64,000 nucleotides of DNA from assembly GCA_945901855.1 (NCBI GenBank), contig CAMDLT010000019.1, forward strand, positions 1 to 64,000, written 5' to 3'. Within the stretch, counting starts at the first letter, position 1, and the number at the start of each line of letters is the position of its first letter. Below are positions 53,789-63,707 of the stretch, in pieces. Both the position numbers and the translations under genes were made by a program. Under the pieces are notes generated by a model. It had not been told where the DNA came from, did no database searches, and was given only the letters and a program-made list of their open reading frames with translations. This DNA comes from Asaia bogorensis (GTDB taxonomy: Bacteria > Pseudomonadota > Alphaproteobacteria > CACIAM-22H2).

Positions 53789-55369
53789 TCAGCGCGGCTT
53801 TACGAAATGCGCCAAGGTGTATTCGTCGCTGCGCGCCGTGTAGCTCACGTTCGCGCGCATGCCCCACAAATTGACCTGGTAGTAGAGCGGGATGATGCCG
53901 AGGTCGGCAAGGGCAAGTTCCGAAGCTTCGAACAGAATCTTCTCGCGCGCCGCCGGATCGACCGTCTGCAACGCCTTGACGAGCAGCGCGTCCATGGCCG
54001 GATTCGAATAGCGGCCGCGGTTCGACGCGCCGAACCCTGGCGCACGCGTCGCGAGCAGAGCGCGCAACGGCGACGAGGTTTCGCCCGTATCCGAGCCCCA
54101 ACCCACCAGCATCAGCGAGAAGGCGAAGCCCGGCGCGCTCGATTGCGTGGCGTAAGTTGCCCACGGCATCGGCACGACCGTCGTTTCGATGCCAGCGCGC
54201 GTCAGCATGGGGCCAAGCGCCTGCAGCACCTTGTCGTCTTCGGGATAGCGGTCGTTGGGCCCGTGCAGCGTCATCTTGAAGCCGTTGGGGAAGCCTGCTT
54301 CGCGCAGCAGACGCTGGGCGCCGGCAAGATCGAGCGCGTCGGGCTTCAATTTGGGCGATGCGCCGAAGAAACCGTCGGGCAGCAAGCCGCCGGCCGGGAG
54401 CGCTTCGCCGTCGAAAATCCGATCGACGATCGCCTGGCGATTGATCGATTTCGACAGCGCTTGGCGCACGCGCAGATCCTTGAGCGGGTTCGTCGGCAAA
54501 GGCTGGCCCGCTTTGTCGAAAGCGAACGTCGTCTGGTCGCGGTTGTGATCGAGATGCAGATAGATGAGACGGTTGCCCGTCACCTTTTCCAGGCGGATGT
54601 TGGCGTTCTGCTTCATGCGCGGCAGATCGGCCGTGGGCACCTGGTCGATGATGTGCACATCGCCCGCCAGCAAGGCCGCCGAACGCGCCGACGAGTTGGT
54701 GATGATGCGCGTGGTGACGTTCGCCCACGGCGATTTTTCGCCCCAATAGGCGTCGTTGCGCACCATCGTCACGCGGTCGCCGGGCGCAAATTGCGTCAAA
54801 CGAAACGGTCCCGTGCCGTTCATCGCCGTGCCTGCGTTGAAATCGGCGGTCGGCGCTTCGACATTCTTGCGATTGACGATGTTCACGACCGCAAAGTCGA
54901 TCGGCATCATCGGGCGCGCCGCCGCCGTGCGGAAGCGCAGCGTGTGCGAGTCGACGACCGTCGTTTCGAGGCCGAGCACGAAGGCCGAGAAAGACGACGG
55001 CGAGTTCGGAACCCACGGCACGCGCTTGAAGGTGGCGAGCACGTCTTCGGCGTCGAAATCGCTGCCGTCGTGGAACTTCACGCCGCGGCGCAATTTGAAT
55101 TCCCATGTATTGTCGTCGATCGAGCGCCAGCTTTCGGCGAGCCCCGGAATGGGCTTTTGCTGCGCATCGAAATGGACCAGACGGTCGAAGAAATATTGCG
55201 CAATATTGTTGTTCGGACCCAGATTGTGGAAGTGCGGATCCATCGATGTGATGTTGCCGCCCACGCCCACGACCAGCGCTTGGCCAGCCGTTTGCGCGGT
55301 TGCAGCAACGGGGGCCGCCAAGCCCAAGCAGGCTGCCAAGGCCAACGCCTTGAAGGTTGCTTTTTTCAT
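53789..55369 (-). CDS. dppA: Peptide ABC transporter substrate-binding protein, paralogue 1
   Basis: Family 5 extracellular solute-binding protein, 526 residues with a Sec signal cleaved near ATA. The conserved segment WEFKLRRGVKFHDGSDFDAED and NDAYWGEKSPWANVTTRII are typical. It is closely related to the protein at 56446-58044 (shared PNGF, LHGPNDRYPEDDKVLQA, LMLVGWGSDTGETSSPLRA). GGGAGA precedes the ATG. It is the binding protein nearest the permeases. Confidence 0.94.
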   Translation of the reverse strand: MKKATFKALALAACLGLAAPVAATAQTAGQALVVGVGGNITSMDPHFHNLGPNNNIAQYFFDRLVHFDAQQKPIPGLAESWRSIDDNTWEFKLRRGVKFHDGSDFDAEDVLATFKRVPWVPNSPSSFSAFVLGLETTVVDSHTLRFRTAAARPMMPIDFAVVNIVNRKNVEAPTADFNAGTAMNGTGPFRLTQFAPGDRVTMVRNDAYWGEKSPWANVTTRIITNSSARSAALLAGDVHIIDQVPTADLPRMKQNANIRLEKVTGNRLIYLHLDHNRDQTTFAFDKAGQPLPTNPLKDLRVRQALSKSINRQAIVDRIFDGEALPAGGLLPDGFFGASPKLKPDALDLAGAQRLLREAGFPNGFKMTLHGPNDRYPEDDKVLQALGPMLTRAGIETTVVPMPWATYATQSSAPGFAFSLMLVGWGSDTGETSSPLRALLATRAPGFGASNRGRYSNPAMDALLVKALQTVDPAAREKILFEASELALADLGIIPLYYQVNLWGMRANVSYTARSDEYTLAHFVKPR

Positions 55370-55486
55370 GTGAAGTCTCCCAGTCCGATCGAAAATCGGC
55401 CCGCCCTGTTTCGGACGGTTGCCGCGAGCGCGTAACATAGGACGAGTGCAGGCGCTTTGTCGCTTCGAATTTCGCGACGGGGCGGT

Positions 55487-55518
55487 CTCTTGCGGTTACC
55501 GGCTCTTGCGGTTACCGG
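55487..55518. repeat. Perfect 16-bp tandem duplication
   Basis: CTCTTGCGGTTACCGG occurs twice in direct succession at 55487-55502 and 55503-55518. The second copy covers the stop codon of the LysR gene (55512-55514). A recent slippage duplication at a gene end is the simplest reading. Confidence 0.9.
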
Positions 55519-56435
55519 CGTTCGATCTTGGAGCGCGCCCCGCCGCGGCGCTTGAATTCGGCCGCCGTGGCTTTGAGCGCCTTGACGAACCCGTCGATGG
55601 CGGGGCCCTGCACGCCGGGACCGATGGCGGCGGCGAATTCTTGCCAGACGGTCGGGCGGAACGGGCGCACCACCAGATTGGCGTCGCCGTCGGCATGCGT
55701 CGCGATCAGGCGGCTGACGACCGCAATGCCGATGCCGACTTGCGCGCACCCGACCGCCGCCGTGCCGGACGAAGTCTCGACCCGCACGTCGGGCACGACC
55801 CCCGCCCGCTTGAACAAGGCGTCGAGCTTTTCGCGCAGCGCAAAGCGCCGGTCGATCAGCACCACTTTCTCGCGGTCGAGATCGGCAGGCGCGATCGACG
55901 TTTTGGCCGCCAGTCGATGGCCCACCGGAATCAGACAGATGGTTTCCACTTCGATCAGCGGCACGATCTCGAGCCAGGCTGCGTCGATCGGCATCGACAA
56001 GACCGCCACGTCGGCGCGCCCTTGCGCAAGCGCCGCCATGCCCGACAAGGCCGGTCCGTAATCGAGATCGATGCGCGTGTCGGGGTGCTGGGCCACAAAG
56101 CGCCTGAGGGTTTCGGGCAAAAACCGGTTCGACAGGCTGGGCGGCACGATCGCGCGCAAGCGTTCGCCGCCGGCCGCGCGCAGCGCGCGCGCCGTCTCGT
56201 CCAGCATGTCGACTTCGCGGAACACGCGCTCGACCTCAAGCGCGAAGGCGCGGCCGGGTTGGGTTGGAACCAGGCGCCCTTTGTCGCGTCGAAACAGAGC
56301 GAAGCCGAGTTCGGCTTCGAGCTCGACGATGGTGCGGCTGATCGCCGAGGGGGCGATATTGAGCGTGCGGCTGGCTGCGGCCTGGCTGCCGCTGGCCGCA
56401 ACCGCGCGCAGCACGCGCAGAGCGCGGAGATTCAA
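55512..56435 (-). CDS. LysR-family transcriptional regulator
   Basis: 307 residues. The N-terminal winged helix starts MNLRALRVLRAVAASGSQAA with SAISRTIVELEAELGFALF as recognition helix. The substrate-binding domain spans about 90-295. The start is a TTG 11 bases after the paralogue-2 stop; no in-frame ATG is nearby. It lies between the two binding-protein genes and probably controls the peptide operon. It is transcribed in the same direction as its targets, unusual for LysR genes, which are often divergent. Confidence 0.88.
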   Translation of the reverse strand: MNLRALRVLRAVAASGSQAAASRTLNIAPSAISRTIVELEAELGFALFRRDKGRLVPTQPGRAFALEVERVFREVDMLDETARALRAAGGERLRAIVPPSLSNRFLPETLRRFVAQHPDTRIDLDYGPALSGMAALAQGRADVAVLSMPIDAAWLEIVPLIEVETICLIPVGHRLAAKTSIAPADLDREKVVLIDRRFALREKLDALFKRAGVVPDVRVETSSGTAAVGCAQVGIGIAVVSRLIATHADGDANLVVRPFRPTVWQEFAAAIGPGVQGPAIDGFVKALKATAAEFKRRGGARSKIERR

Positions 56436-56445
56436 CTCGCGCGTC

Positions 56446-58044
56446 TCACGGAGCGGGCCGCACGGAATGGGCCAGCGTATACTCGTCGGCGCGCGGCTCG
56501 AAGGCGAGACCTTTGCGAAGACCCCAGATATTGATCTGGTAATAGAGCGGGATCACGCCCTGATCGGCGATGGCGACTTCCGTCGCCTCGGCGAGCAGTT
56601 TTGCGCGCGCGGGATCGGCGACCGTCGCCAGGGCTTTTGCCAGAATTTCGTCCATTTGCGGGTTCGAATAGCGGCCGCGGTTGGATGCCCCCATGCCCAA
56701 ATCGCGATTGACGGTCGCAAGCAACGAGCGCAGCGGGGACGAAATCTCGCCGGTCGCAGCCCCCCACCCAACCAGCATCAGGCTGTAGGCGTAGTTGGGC
56801 GCGCTCGACGCGCTCGCGAACGTCGCCCACGGCTGCGTGACCACGCGCGTATCCACGCCCACGCGTGTGAACATGGGCCCGATCGCTTGCAGCACTTTTT
56901 CGTCTTCTGGATAGCGGTCGTTGGGGCCGTGGATGGTCAGCGCGAAACCGTTGGGGTAGCCCGCTTCGGCCAGCAGCTTGCGCGCAGCCTCGGGATCGAA
57001 CGGATCGGGCTTGAGCTTGTCCGACACGCCGAAAAAACCGTCCGGCAGTAGCCCGCCTGCCGCGATCGCTTCGCCGTCGAACACGCGCTGCACGATGCCC
57101 GCCCGGTTGATCGCGCGCGACAAAGCCTGGCGCACGCGCCGGTTTTTGAGCGGGTTGTTCGGCAGCAACGCGCCCTGCTTGTCGGTGATGAAGGGCGATT
57201 GGTCGCGGTGCTGGTCGAGCGCAAGGTAGATGAGCCGGTTCGAGGTGACCCTTGCCAGCGACGTTTGCGCGTGCGCGCGCAGGCGCGGCAGATCGGCCGA
57301 CTGCACTTGGTCGATCAGATGAACGTCGCCCGCCAGCAGGGCGGCCGTGCGCGCCGACGGGTTGGCGATGATGCGCAAGGTCGCGCGCGCCCAATGCGGC
57401 TTCGCGCCCCAGTAATTGTCGTTGCGCGCCAGCACCAGCCGGTCGCCGGGCGCAAATTCGACGAAACGAAACGGGCCTGTGCCGATCGCCGCGCGGCCCA
57501 GATTAAAGTCGCCCGTCGGCGATTCGACGTGGCGGCGCGACACGATGTTGATGGCCGCAAGATCGGTCGGCAGCAACGGCGCCGGGCGCGCCGTGCGAAA
57601 CCGGATCGTATGGCTGTCGACGACGACGGTTTCGGCGATCGCGCGCGTATAAATTGTGAAGGCGGACGGCGAGTTTGGAACCCACGCAACACGCTTCAGC
57701 GAGGCGACGACATCTTCGGCGTCGAACGGCGTGCCGTCATGGAAGCGCACCTCGCGCCGCAATTTGAATTCCCATGTCGTGTCGTCGATGGCCGCCCATT
57801 CGCTCGCCAGGCCCGGCACCAGACGCTGCTGCGCATCCTGGTGGATCAGCCGGTCGAAAATATGGGTCGCCACGCTGTTGTTGGGCGCCAGATTGTGGAA
57901 ATGCGGATCGATCGAGCTGACCGACCCGCCAACGCCGACAATCAGATCCTGCGCGCGGGTCGTGGGCGATGCCGCCAGCGCCGCGACAGCCACAAGCGCG
58001 GACGCGGCAAAACGGAGAAAAGTTCGAGAATTTGCCACCTGCAC
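56446..58044 (-). CDS. Peptide ABC transporter substrate-binding protein, paralogue 2
   Basis: Family 5 solute-binding protein, about 532 residues, with a signal peptide ending near TRAQ. I chose the GTG at 58044 because GGGAG lies five bases upstream. WEFKLRREVRFHDGTPFDAED, IHGPNDRYPEDEKVLQAIGP and LMLVGWGAATGEISSPLRS align closely with paralogue 1. It probably gives the transporter a second specificity or is the first gene of the operon. Confidence 0.9.
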   Translation of the reverse strand: MQVANSRTFLRFAASALVAVAALAASPTTRAQDLIVGVGGSVSSIDPHFHNLAPNNSVATHIFDRLIHQDAQQRLVPGLASEWAAIDDTTWEFKLRREVRFHDGTPFDAEDVVASLKRVAWVPNSPSAFTIYTRAIAETVVVDSHTIRFRTARPAPLLPTDLAAINIVSRRHVESPTGDFNLGRAAIGTGPFRFVEFAPGDRLVLARNDNYWGAKPHWARATLRIIANPSARTAALLAGDVHLIDQVQSADLPRLRAHAQTSLARVTSNRLIYLALDQHRDQSPFITDKQGALLPNNPLKNRRVRQALSRAINRAGIVQRVFDGEAIAAGGLLPDGFFGVSDKLKPDPFDPEAARKLLAEAGYPNGFALTIHGPNDRYPEDEKVLQAIGPMFTRVGVDTRVVTQPWATFASASSAPNYAYSLMLVGWGAATGEISSPLRSLLATVNRDLGMGASNRGRYSNPQMDEILAKALATVADPARAKLLAEATEVAIADQGVIPLYYQINIWGLRKGLAFEPRADEYTLAHSVRPAP

Positions 58045-58232
58045 CCGGCTCCCTTGGGGATTTTTGACGGACCCTAAGTTTGCAGATCGCGCCGGTTGTT
58101 GCAAGTCTCGGACAATTGATTTCTCGCTACGATATCCACACGCGGCATCGGCAGCGCATTTTTCGACTGGCCGAAAAGCGGGCGCTGTGGCACCTCATGG
58201 CGCGCCGCTCCCTCCAGCCCGACCGAGACCGC

Positions 58233-59388
58233 ATGACCGCCCTTGAACTGATCCAGCGTCTGGTTGCCTTCGACACCACCAGCCGCGACAGCAATCTTGC
58301 CCTGATCGAGTGGGTGCGCAACTATCTGGCCGGGCACGGCATCGACAGCCACCTGGTGTTCGACGAAACCGGCAAGAAGGCCAACTTGTGGGCGACGATC
58401 GGGCCTGCCGACCGGCCGGGCTTGGTGCTGTCGGGTCATACCGACGTCGTCCCCATCGACGGCCAGGAATGGTCGGTCGCCCCCTTCGAGCCCAGCATCA
58501 AAGACGGCAAGCTTTTCGGGCGCGGTACCACCGACATGAAAAGCTTTGTCGGCGTCTGTCTGGCGCTGGCGCCGCATTTCAAACGCGCGGCGCTGAAGAC
58601 GCCGATCCATTTCGCATTTTCCTACGACGAGGAAGTCGGGTGCCTGGGCGTGCGCCGCCTGCTCGACGATCTGGCCGCGCGCGGCATCAAGCCGATGGGC
58701 TGCGTGGTGGGCGAGCCCACCAGCATGAAAGTGATCCGCGCGCACAAGGGCAAAATCTCGGTCCGCGCGCGCGTGCGCGGCTTCGAGTGCCATTCCTCGC
58801 TGGCGCCGCGCGGCGTCAATGCCGTGCAGTACGCCGCCCGCGCCATCGCCCATCTTGCGGCGATGGGCGAGAAGCTCGCGAACGAAGGCCCCTTCGACCC
58901 CGCCTTCGACATTCCCTTCACGACCGTGCATGTCGGCACGGTCGCGGGCGGCACGGCGCTGAATATCGTGCCCAAGGACTGCACGTTCGATTTTGAATTC
59001 CGCCATCTGCCGGTCCACGATCCGCGCGCCCTGTTCGCCGCCTTCGAGGCCCATGTACGCGCGCATCTGGAGCCGCAGATGAAAGCCGTGCATGCCGACA
59101 CGGGATTCTCGTTCGCCGAAATTTCGAGCTTTCCGGGGCTTGCCGGCGACGAAAACTCGGCCGTGATCCAGGCGGCCAAAGCGGCGTCGGGTTCCAACAA
59201 GCACGGGCAAGGTCGCCTTCGGCACCGAAGCGGGCCTGTTCGAAGCGCGCGGCATTCCGACCGTCATCTGCGGTCCCGGCGACATCGACCAGGCGCACAA
59301 ACCCGACGAGTTCGTCGCCCTCGAACAGATCGCGCAGTGCGAGACGTTTTTGCGCCGCCTGGTTGAGCGCCTCGAGGCGACGCCATGA
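58233..59388 (+). pseudogene. argE: Acetylornithine deacetylase-type (ArgE) amidohydrolase, frameshifted
   Basis: M20-family zinc deacylase. SGHTDVVP, GRGTTDMKSF and YDEEVGCLG carry the metal ligands and catalytic Asp and Glu. Translation is normal to VIQAAKAASGSN near 59198. An extra A in AACAAGC then shifts the frame, while the expected STGKVAFGTEAGLFEARGIP continues in another frame to TGA at 59386-59388. That stop overlaps the next gene's ATG (ATGA), as an intact ancestor would. Without the extra base the length is about 384 residues, normal for ArgE. It could be a sequencing error or a recent mutation; the shifted frame ends at 59366. Confidence 0.85.
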
Positions 59389-59990
59389 AACCCGATACGG
59401 TCGTCTTCGATCTTGGCAACGTGCTGATCCCGTGGGATCCGCGCAGCATCTACCGCAAGCTCATTCCGGACGCGGCCGAGATGGAAGACTTTCTCGCGAC
59501 CGTCTGCACGAACGAATGGAATCTGCGCCAGGATGCGGGCCGTCCGATCGCCGAGGCCGAGGCCGAACTGATCGCGCGCTTCCCCGACAAGGCGGATTTG
59601 ATCCGTGCCTATTACGGTCGCTTCCAGGAAGCGCTGGGCCGCCCGATCCAAGGCAGCGTCGCGTTGCTCGAACGCCTGCATGCCAAGGCGACGCCGCTTT
59701 ATGCGCTCACCAACTGGTCGGCCGAGACGTTCGAGATCGCGCGTCCGATGTTCCCGTTTCTCGAACTTTTTCGCCATATCGTGGTCTCGGGAAAACTCAA
59801 GCTGGTCAAACCCGATGCCGCGATCTTCCGGCATTTGCTAGACATCGTCGGCAAACCGGCCCAAGCGTGTTTTTTCATCGACGACAGCGACAAGAACGTC
59901 GCCGGCGCGGCGGCGCTTGGATTCCACACGCACCATTTCGCGGAACCGAACGCCTTGGGCCGCGATCTCGAACGCTTGGGTTTTCTCTAG
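59385..59990 (+). CDS. HAD-superfamily hydrolase
   Basis: 201 residues. Motif I VVFDLGNVLIPWDP with the nucleophile aspartate, motif II ALTNWSAETF, the lysine in KLVKPDAAIF and motif IV CFFIDDSDKNVAGAAALGF. The pattern resembles HAD family phosphatases of the YihX or haloacid-dehalogenase-like group. The ATG overlaps the ArgE-type stop by four bases. Confidence 0.87.
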   Translation: MKPDTVVFDLGNVLIPWDPRSIYRKLIPDAAEMEDFLATVCTNEWNLRQDAGRPIAEAEAELIARFPDKADLIRAYYGRFQEALGRPIQGSVALLERLHAKATPLYALTNWSAETFEIARPMFPFLELFRHIVVSGKLKLVKPDAAIFRHLLDIVGKPAQACFFIDDSDKNVAGAAALGFHTHHFAEPNALGRDLERLGFL

Positions 59991-60033
59991 CCCCGGCCTA
60001 GACTGACGCATATTTTTTGTTCGAGGCCACGCC

Positions 60034-60987
60034 ATGGACGACGAAACCTACCCGATCGAACTCGCCGCACCCGATATTTCGCCCTACCGGGCGGGCAACA
60101 CGGGCATCGACTACGCGACAACGTTCGATTCCAAGATCGCGGGCCCGCATACGATGGTGACTGCGCTCGTGCACGGCAACGAGATTTGCGGCGCCATCGC
60201 GCTCGACTGGCTGTTCAAGCAAAATTTCCGGCCCGCGACCGGCAAGCTCACGCTGATGTTCTGCAATGTCGGCGCGTTCGACAGTTTCGATCCCAAAAAC
60301 CCGCAAGCCTCGCGCTTTTTGGACGAAGATTTCAACCGCGTCTGGGCGCAAAGCGTGCTCGACGGTCCGCGCCAATCGCGCGAACTTGCGCGCGCGCGCC
60401 GGATCCGCCCGCTGGTCGACGAAGCCGACTATCTGCTCGACATCCATTCGATGCAGCACCCGACCGCGCCCTTGATGCTGTGCGGACCGCTGCAGAAGGG
60501 CCGCGATTTCGCGCGCAGCGTCGGCGTGCCGGCGCACATCGTCAGCGACGAAGGCCATGCCGCGGGCAAGCGCATGCGCGACTACGCCGCCTTCGGCGAT
60601 CCTGCCAGCGCCAAAAACGCGCTGCTCGTGGAATGCGGCCAGCATTGGGAAAAAGCGTCGGGCGACGTGGCGCTCGAATGTCTCGTGCGATTTTTGGCCG
60701 CAACGGGCGCCGCCACGCGCGATTGGGCGGCGGCGCATTTGCCACCTGCCCCGCCGCCGCCGCAAAAACTGATCGAGATCACGGACGCGATCACGATCGC
60801 CAGCGACAATTTCGTCTTCGCAGGCCCCTTCAAGGGGCTCGAGACGATCGGGCGCAAAGGCGATCTGATCGGCAACGACGGCGGCGTTCCGCTCGTCGCC
60901 CCTTACGACAATTGCGTCCTGATCATGCCGTCGCGCCGACTGGGACGCGGGCAGACGGCCGTGCGCTTGGGCCGCTACATCGCGTGA
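60034..60987 (+). CDS. Succinylglutamate desuccinylase/aspartoacylase-family zinc hydrolase
   Basis: 317 residues. The zinc site HGNE is in VTALVHGNEICGAIAL, the third ligand is in LLDIHSMQHP, and NPQASRFLDEDFNRVW matches the family motif (DLNR). It cleaves an N-acyl or peptide bond; the substrate is not defined. Its stop overlaps the next gene (GTGA). Together with the ArgE-type enzyme and the transporter it suggests N-acyl amino-acid use. Confidence 0.87.
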   Translation: MDDETYPIELAAPDISPYRAGNTGIDYATTFDSKIAGPHTMVTALVHGNEICGAIALDWLFKQNFRPATGKLTLMFCNVGAFDSFDPKNPQASRFLDEDFNRVWAQSVLDGPRQSRELARARRIRPLVDEADYLLDIHSMQHPTAPLMLCGPLQKGRDFARSVGVPAHIVSDEGHAAGKRMRDYAAFGDPASAKNALLVECGQHWEKASGDVALECLVRFLAATGAATRDWAAAHLPPAPPPPQKLIEITDAITIASDNFVFAGPFKGLETIGRKGDLIGNDGGVPLVAPYDNCVLIMPSRRLGRGQTAVRLGRYIA

Positions 60988-62036
60988 CGGTGTTTTCCAA
61001 CTGGCGCGCGATCGCCTTTGCCGTCGCCATCGGCACGCTGGGCGGGGCCATCTTCAAGTATCTGACGATTCCTTTGCCGTGGCTGCTGGGCTCGATGGTG
61101 TTCACCACCGCCGCCGCGATGTCGGGGCTCGGCGTGGCAATGCCGCGCCGGGTGCGCGATTCGTTTCTGACGATCCTGGGCGTGCTGCTGGGCGCGGGCT
61201 TTACGCCGGCGATTATATCGCGCATGCACGAATGGATCGTCACCATGGCCGCCTTGACCGCGTGGGCCGCCGTTGCGGGCACGATCAGCTATGCCTATCT
61301 GCGCCGCGTTGCTGGGTTCGATCGCGCCACCGCATTTTTCTCGGCGACACCGGGCGGGCTTGCCGAAATGACGGCAGTCGGCGCGCAGATGGGTGGCAAT
61401 CTGCAAACGCTGGCGCTGATCCACTCGCTTCGCGTGATGCTTGTCGTGCTGATCGTGCCGATCTGGTTCCGGTTCGAGGGCATGGTCGGCACGCTGCCGG
61501 GGAAGGCTTTGGTCGGCCTGTTCGACATTTCGGCGCAAGACTATGCGGTGCTGGCGGCTTGCGCTGTGGTCGGCGCCATCGTCGGCAAGCGCCTGCATCT
61601 GCCTGCGGCCCCGATGCTGGGGCCGATGATCTGCTCGATCGCCGTGCATCTGGCGGGCATTACCGACACCCAGCCGCCTTACGTGCTGACGGCCGCAGCG
61701 CAAGTCGTGCTGGGGGCCGCGATCGGCCAGCGTTTTGCCGGCATGAAGCTGCGCACGATCGGCGTCACGATCCTGCACGCCGCCGCCACCACGCTGCTGA
61801 TGCTGGGGCTGGCGGTCGCGTTCGCGATGGCGCTGGCGGCGGCGCTCGGCCAGAGTTTGCCGGGTCTGGTGCTGTCGTTTTCGCCGGGCGGCTTTGCGGA
61901 AATGAGCCTTGTGGCACTGGCGCTCGGCATCGATCCGGCGATCGTCTCTTCGCACCATCTCTACCGGATCGTGCTGGTGGTCAGCCTGGCGCCGTATGTC
62001 TATCGGCGCTGGATTGCAGGCGCAGCTCCGTCTTGA
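60984..62036 (+). CDS. AbrB-family integral membrane protein
   Basis: About 350 residues with about ten membrane spans, two homologous halves. FYLR-like loops and the repeated motifs FFSATPGGLAEMTAVGAQMG and LSFSPGGFAEMSLVALALG (one per half) are typical of the AbrB (formerly 'ammonia monooxygenase-like') family, possible transporters. I use the GTG overlapping the previous stop; another GTG lies two codons later. Its last 56 bases overlap the convergent acyl-CoA ligase gene. Confidence 0.85.
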   Translation: MTVFSNWRAIAFAVAIGTLGGAIFKYLTIPLPWLLGSMVFTTAAAMSGLGVAMPRRVRDSFLTILGVLLGAGFTPAIISRMHEWIVTMAALTAWAAVAGTISYAYLRRVAGFDRATAFFSATPGGLAEMTAVGAQMGGNLQTLALIHSLRVMLVVLIVPIWFRFEGMVGTLPGKALVGLFDISAQDYAVLAACAVVGAIVGKRLHLPAAPMLGPMICSIAVHLAGITDTQPPYVLTAAAQVVLGAAIGQRFAGMKLRTIGVTILHAAATTLLMLGLAVAFAMALAAALGQSLPGLVLSFSPGGFAEMSLVALALGIDPAIVSSHHLYRIVLVVSLAPYVYRRWIAGAAPS

Positions 62037-63465
62037 GGATTTTGCCGTAGGCGTTTTTGGGCAAGGCCGCGACGAACCGGTATTCCTTGGGGCGCTTGAA
62101 GCGCGCGATCTGCGACAGGCACAGCGCATCGAGGGCGGATTCGTCCGGAGCGGCCCCGGCGCGCAGTACCGCGAATGCGACCACGCGCTCGCCCCACTCG
62201 GCATCGGGCATGCCGACGACCGAGACTTCGAGCACGTCGGGATGCGCTTGCAGCGCCTCCTCGACCTCGCGCGGATAGATGTTGGAGCCGCCCGAGATAA
62301 TCAGATCCTTGGAGCGGTCCTTGAGCGTCAGCAGGCCGTTTTCGTCGAGCGTGCCGACATCGCCCGTGTGCAGCCAGCCGTCTTGCAGGGCGCGCGCGCT
62401 CGCAGCCGGATCGCGCCAATAGCCCTTCATCACGCTGTCGCCGCGCACCAAAATCTCGCCGTCGGCCGCGATCTTGATCTCCACGACCGACTGCGCCGTA
62501 CCCGCCGACGCCAGCACCCGGCCGTCGCCCGCGCGGTGCGCCGCTTCGATCGCAGCGCGCGTCAGGCCCGAGATGCACATCGGCGACTCGCCCTGGCCAT
62601 AAAGCTGCGCGAACCGGTAGCCGTAGCACGCGATCGCCGCCTCCAGATCGGCCACATACATCGGTGCGCCGCCCCACACGATGACGCGCAGATTGCCCGG
62701 ATCGCGCGCATCGGGATGCGCCACCAGGCGCTTCACCATTGTCGGCGCCGCGAACATCGTGACGCTCGGCCAGTGCTTGAACAGCGCCGCGATTTCGGGC
62801 GGATCGAAATGCCCGCTCGCGGGAATCACTTGCGTATTGCCGATCGCCGCCATCGGCAGCATGTAAAGACCGGAGCCGTGCGACAAAGGCGCGGCATGCA
62901 CGATGGCGCCGCCCGGGCTCGGCGGATCGATATCGACGAAATAGGACAGGCTCATCGCCAGCAGATTGCGGTGCGTGAGCATGGCGCCCTTGGGCTTGCC
63001 GGTCGTCCCGCTCGTGTAGAACAGCCAGGCAAGGTCGTCGGGCGCCGCATCGGCCATGTCGACGGGCGCGTGCGCTGCCAGTTCGCGCCACTGCGCGCCG
63101 CCGATTTCGAGCGTGCGCGCGGCGCACGCATGGGGTTCGAGCGCGGCCGAGTGCAGCACGAGGCGCGCTTGCGAATGCTCGAAACAATAGGCGAGTTCGC
63201 GCGCGTGAAGGCGCGCATTGAGGGGGACCGCCGCAAGCCCCGCATGCCAGATCGCATAGAGGGCGCGAACATAGTCGGGCGAATTTTCGGCGACGATCGC
63301 CACCCTGTCGCCCGGCGCAAGGCCAAACGCCCGCAAGCCGCCGCCAAGGCGCGCTGCGGCATCGGCGAGCTGGCGCCATGTCGCGACGACCCGCGTGCCG
63401 CTGGCCAGCGCCGACGCATCGCCGCGGATCGCGGCATTTCGGTGCAAATGTGCCGCCAAATTCAT
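61981..63465 (-). CDS. AMP-dependent acyl-CoA synthetase/ligase
   Basis: 494 residues. Core motifs YTSGTTGKPKGAMLTHRN, YGQGESPM and the hinge LLTLKDRSKDLIISGGSNIYPREVEE (in part) identify it; the catalytic lysine is in KNAYGKILKTEL. It activates an unknown carboxylic acid as CoA thioester. The ATG at 63465 precedes the family N-terminus. It is downstream of the small membrane-protein gene. Confidence 0.92.
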   Translation of the reverse strand: MNLAAHLHRNAAIRGDASALASGTRVVATWRQLADAAARLGGGLRAFGLAPGDRVAIVAENSPDYVRALYAIWHAGLAAVPLNARLHARELAYCFEHSQARLVLHSAALEPHACAARTLEIGGAQWRELAAHAPVDMADAAPDDLAWLFYTSGTTGKPKGAMLTHRNLLAMSLSYFVDIDPPSPGGAIVHAAPLSHGSGLYMLPMAAIGNTQVIPASGHFDPPEIAALFKHWPSVTMFAAPTMVKRLVAHPDARDPGNLRVIVWGGAPMYVADLEAAIACYGYRFAQLYGQGESPMCISGLTRAAIEAAHRAGDGRVLASAGTAQSVVEIKIAADGEILVRGDSVMKGYWRDPAASARALQDGWLHTGDVGTLDENGLLTLKDRSKDLIISGGSNIYPREVEEALQAHPDVLEVSVVGMPDAEWGERVVAFAVLRAGAAPDESALDALCLSQIARFKRPKEYRFVAALPKNAYGKILKTELRLQSSADRHTAPG

Positions 63466-63484
63466 CGTCTGTGTCCTGTTTGCA

Positions 63485-63631
63485 TCAGGCCGCAAGCCAC
63501 GCGAGCAACCCGATCTCGCGGCTGACGTAAATCAGCCCACGCACGACCGCATAGGCGCCAAGCCCGAAAAAAGCCGCAATGCCGAAGACCTTTAAATGAC
63601 GCACGGCGTGTTCCGCTTCCTGCGGCTCCAT
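63485..63631 (-). CDS. Small single-span membrane protein (48 aa)
   Basis: Starts MEPQEAEHAVRHLKVFGIAA with one hydrophobic segment (about 15-38) and ends in EIGLLAWLAA. It lies 19 bases upstream of the acyl-CoA ligase start. A longer frame would overlap the divergent pentapeptide gene, so I prefer the short form. Function unknown. Confidence 0.5.
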   Translation of the reverse strand: MEPQEAEHAVRHLKVFGIAAFFGLGAYAVVRGLIYVSREIGLLAWLAA

Positions 63632-63707
63632 CTTCGATCCCGGACTTGTTCGAGGCCGCCATTTGCGCGCATTATTGCGCCGGACCAAGAAAGCGAGCAA
63701 GCCCACG

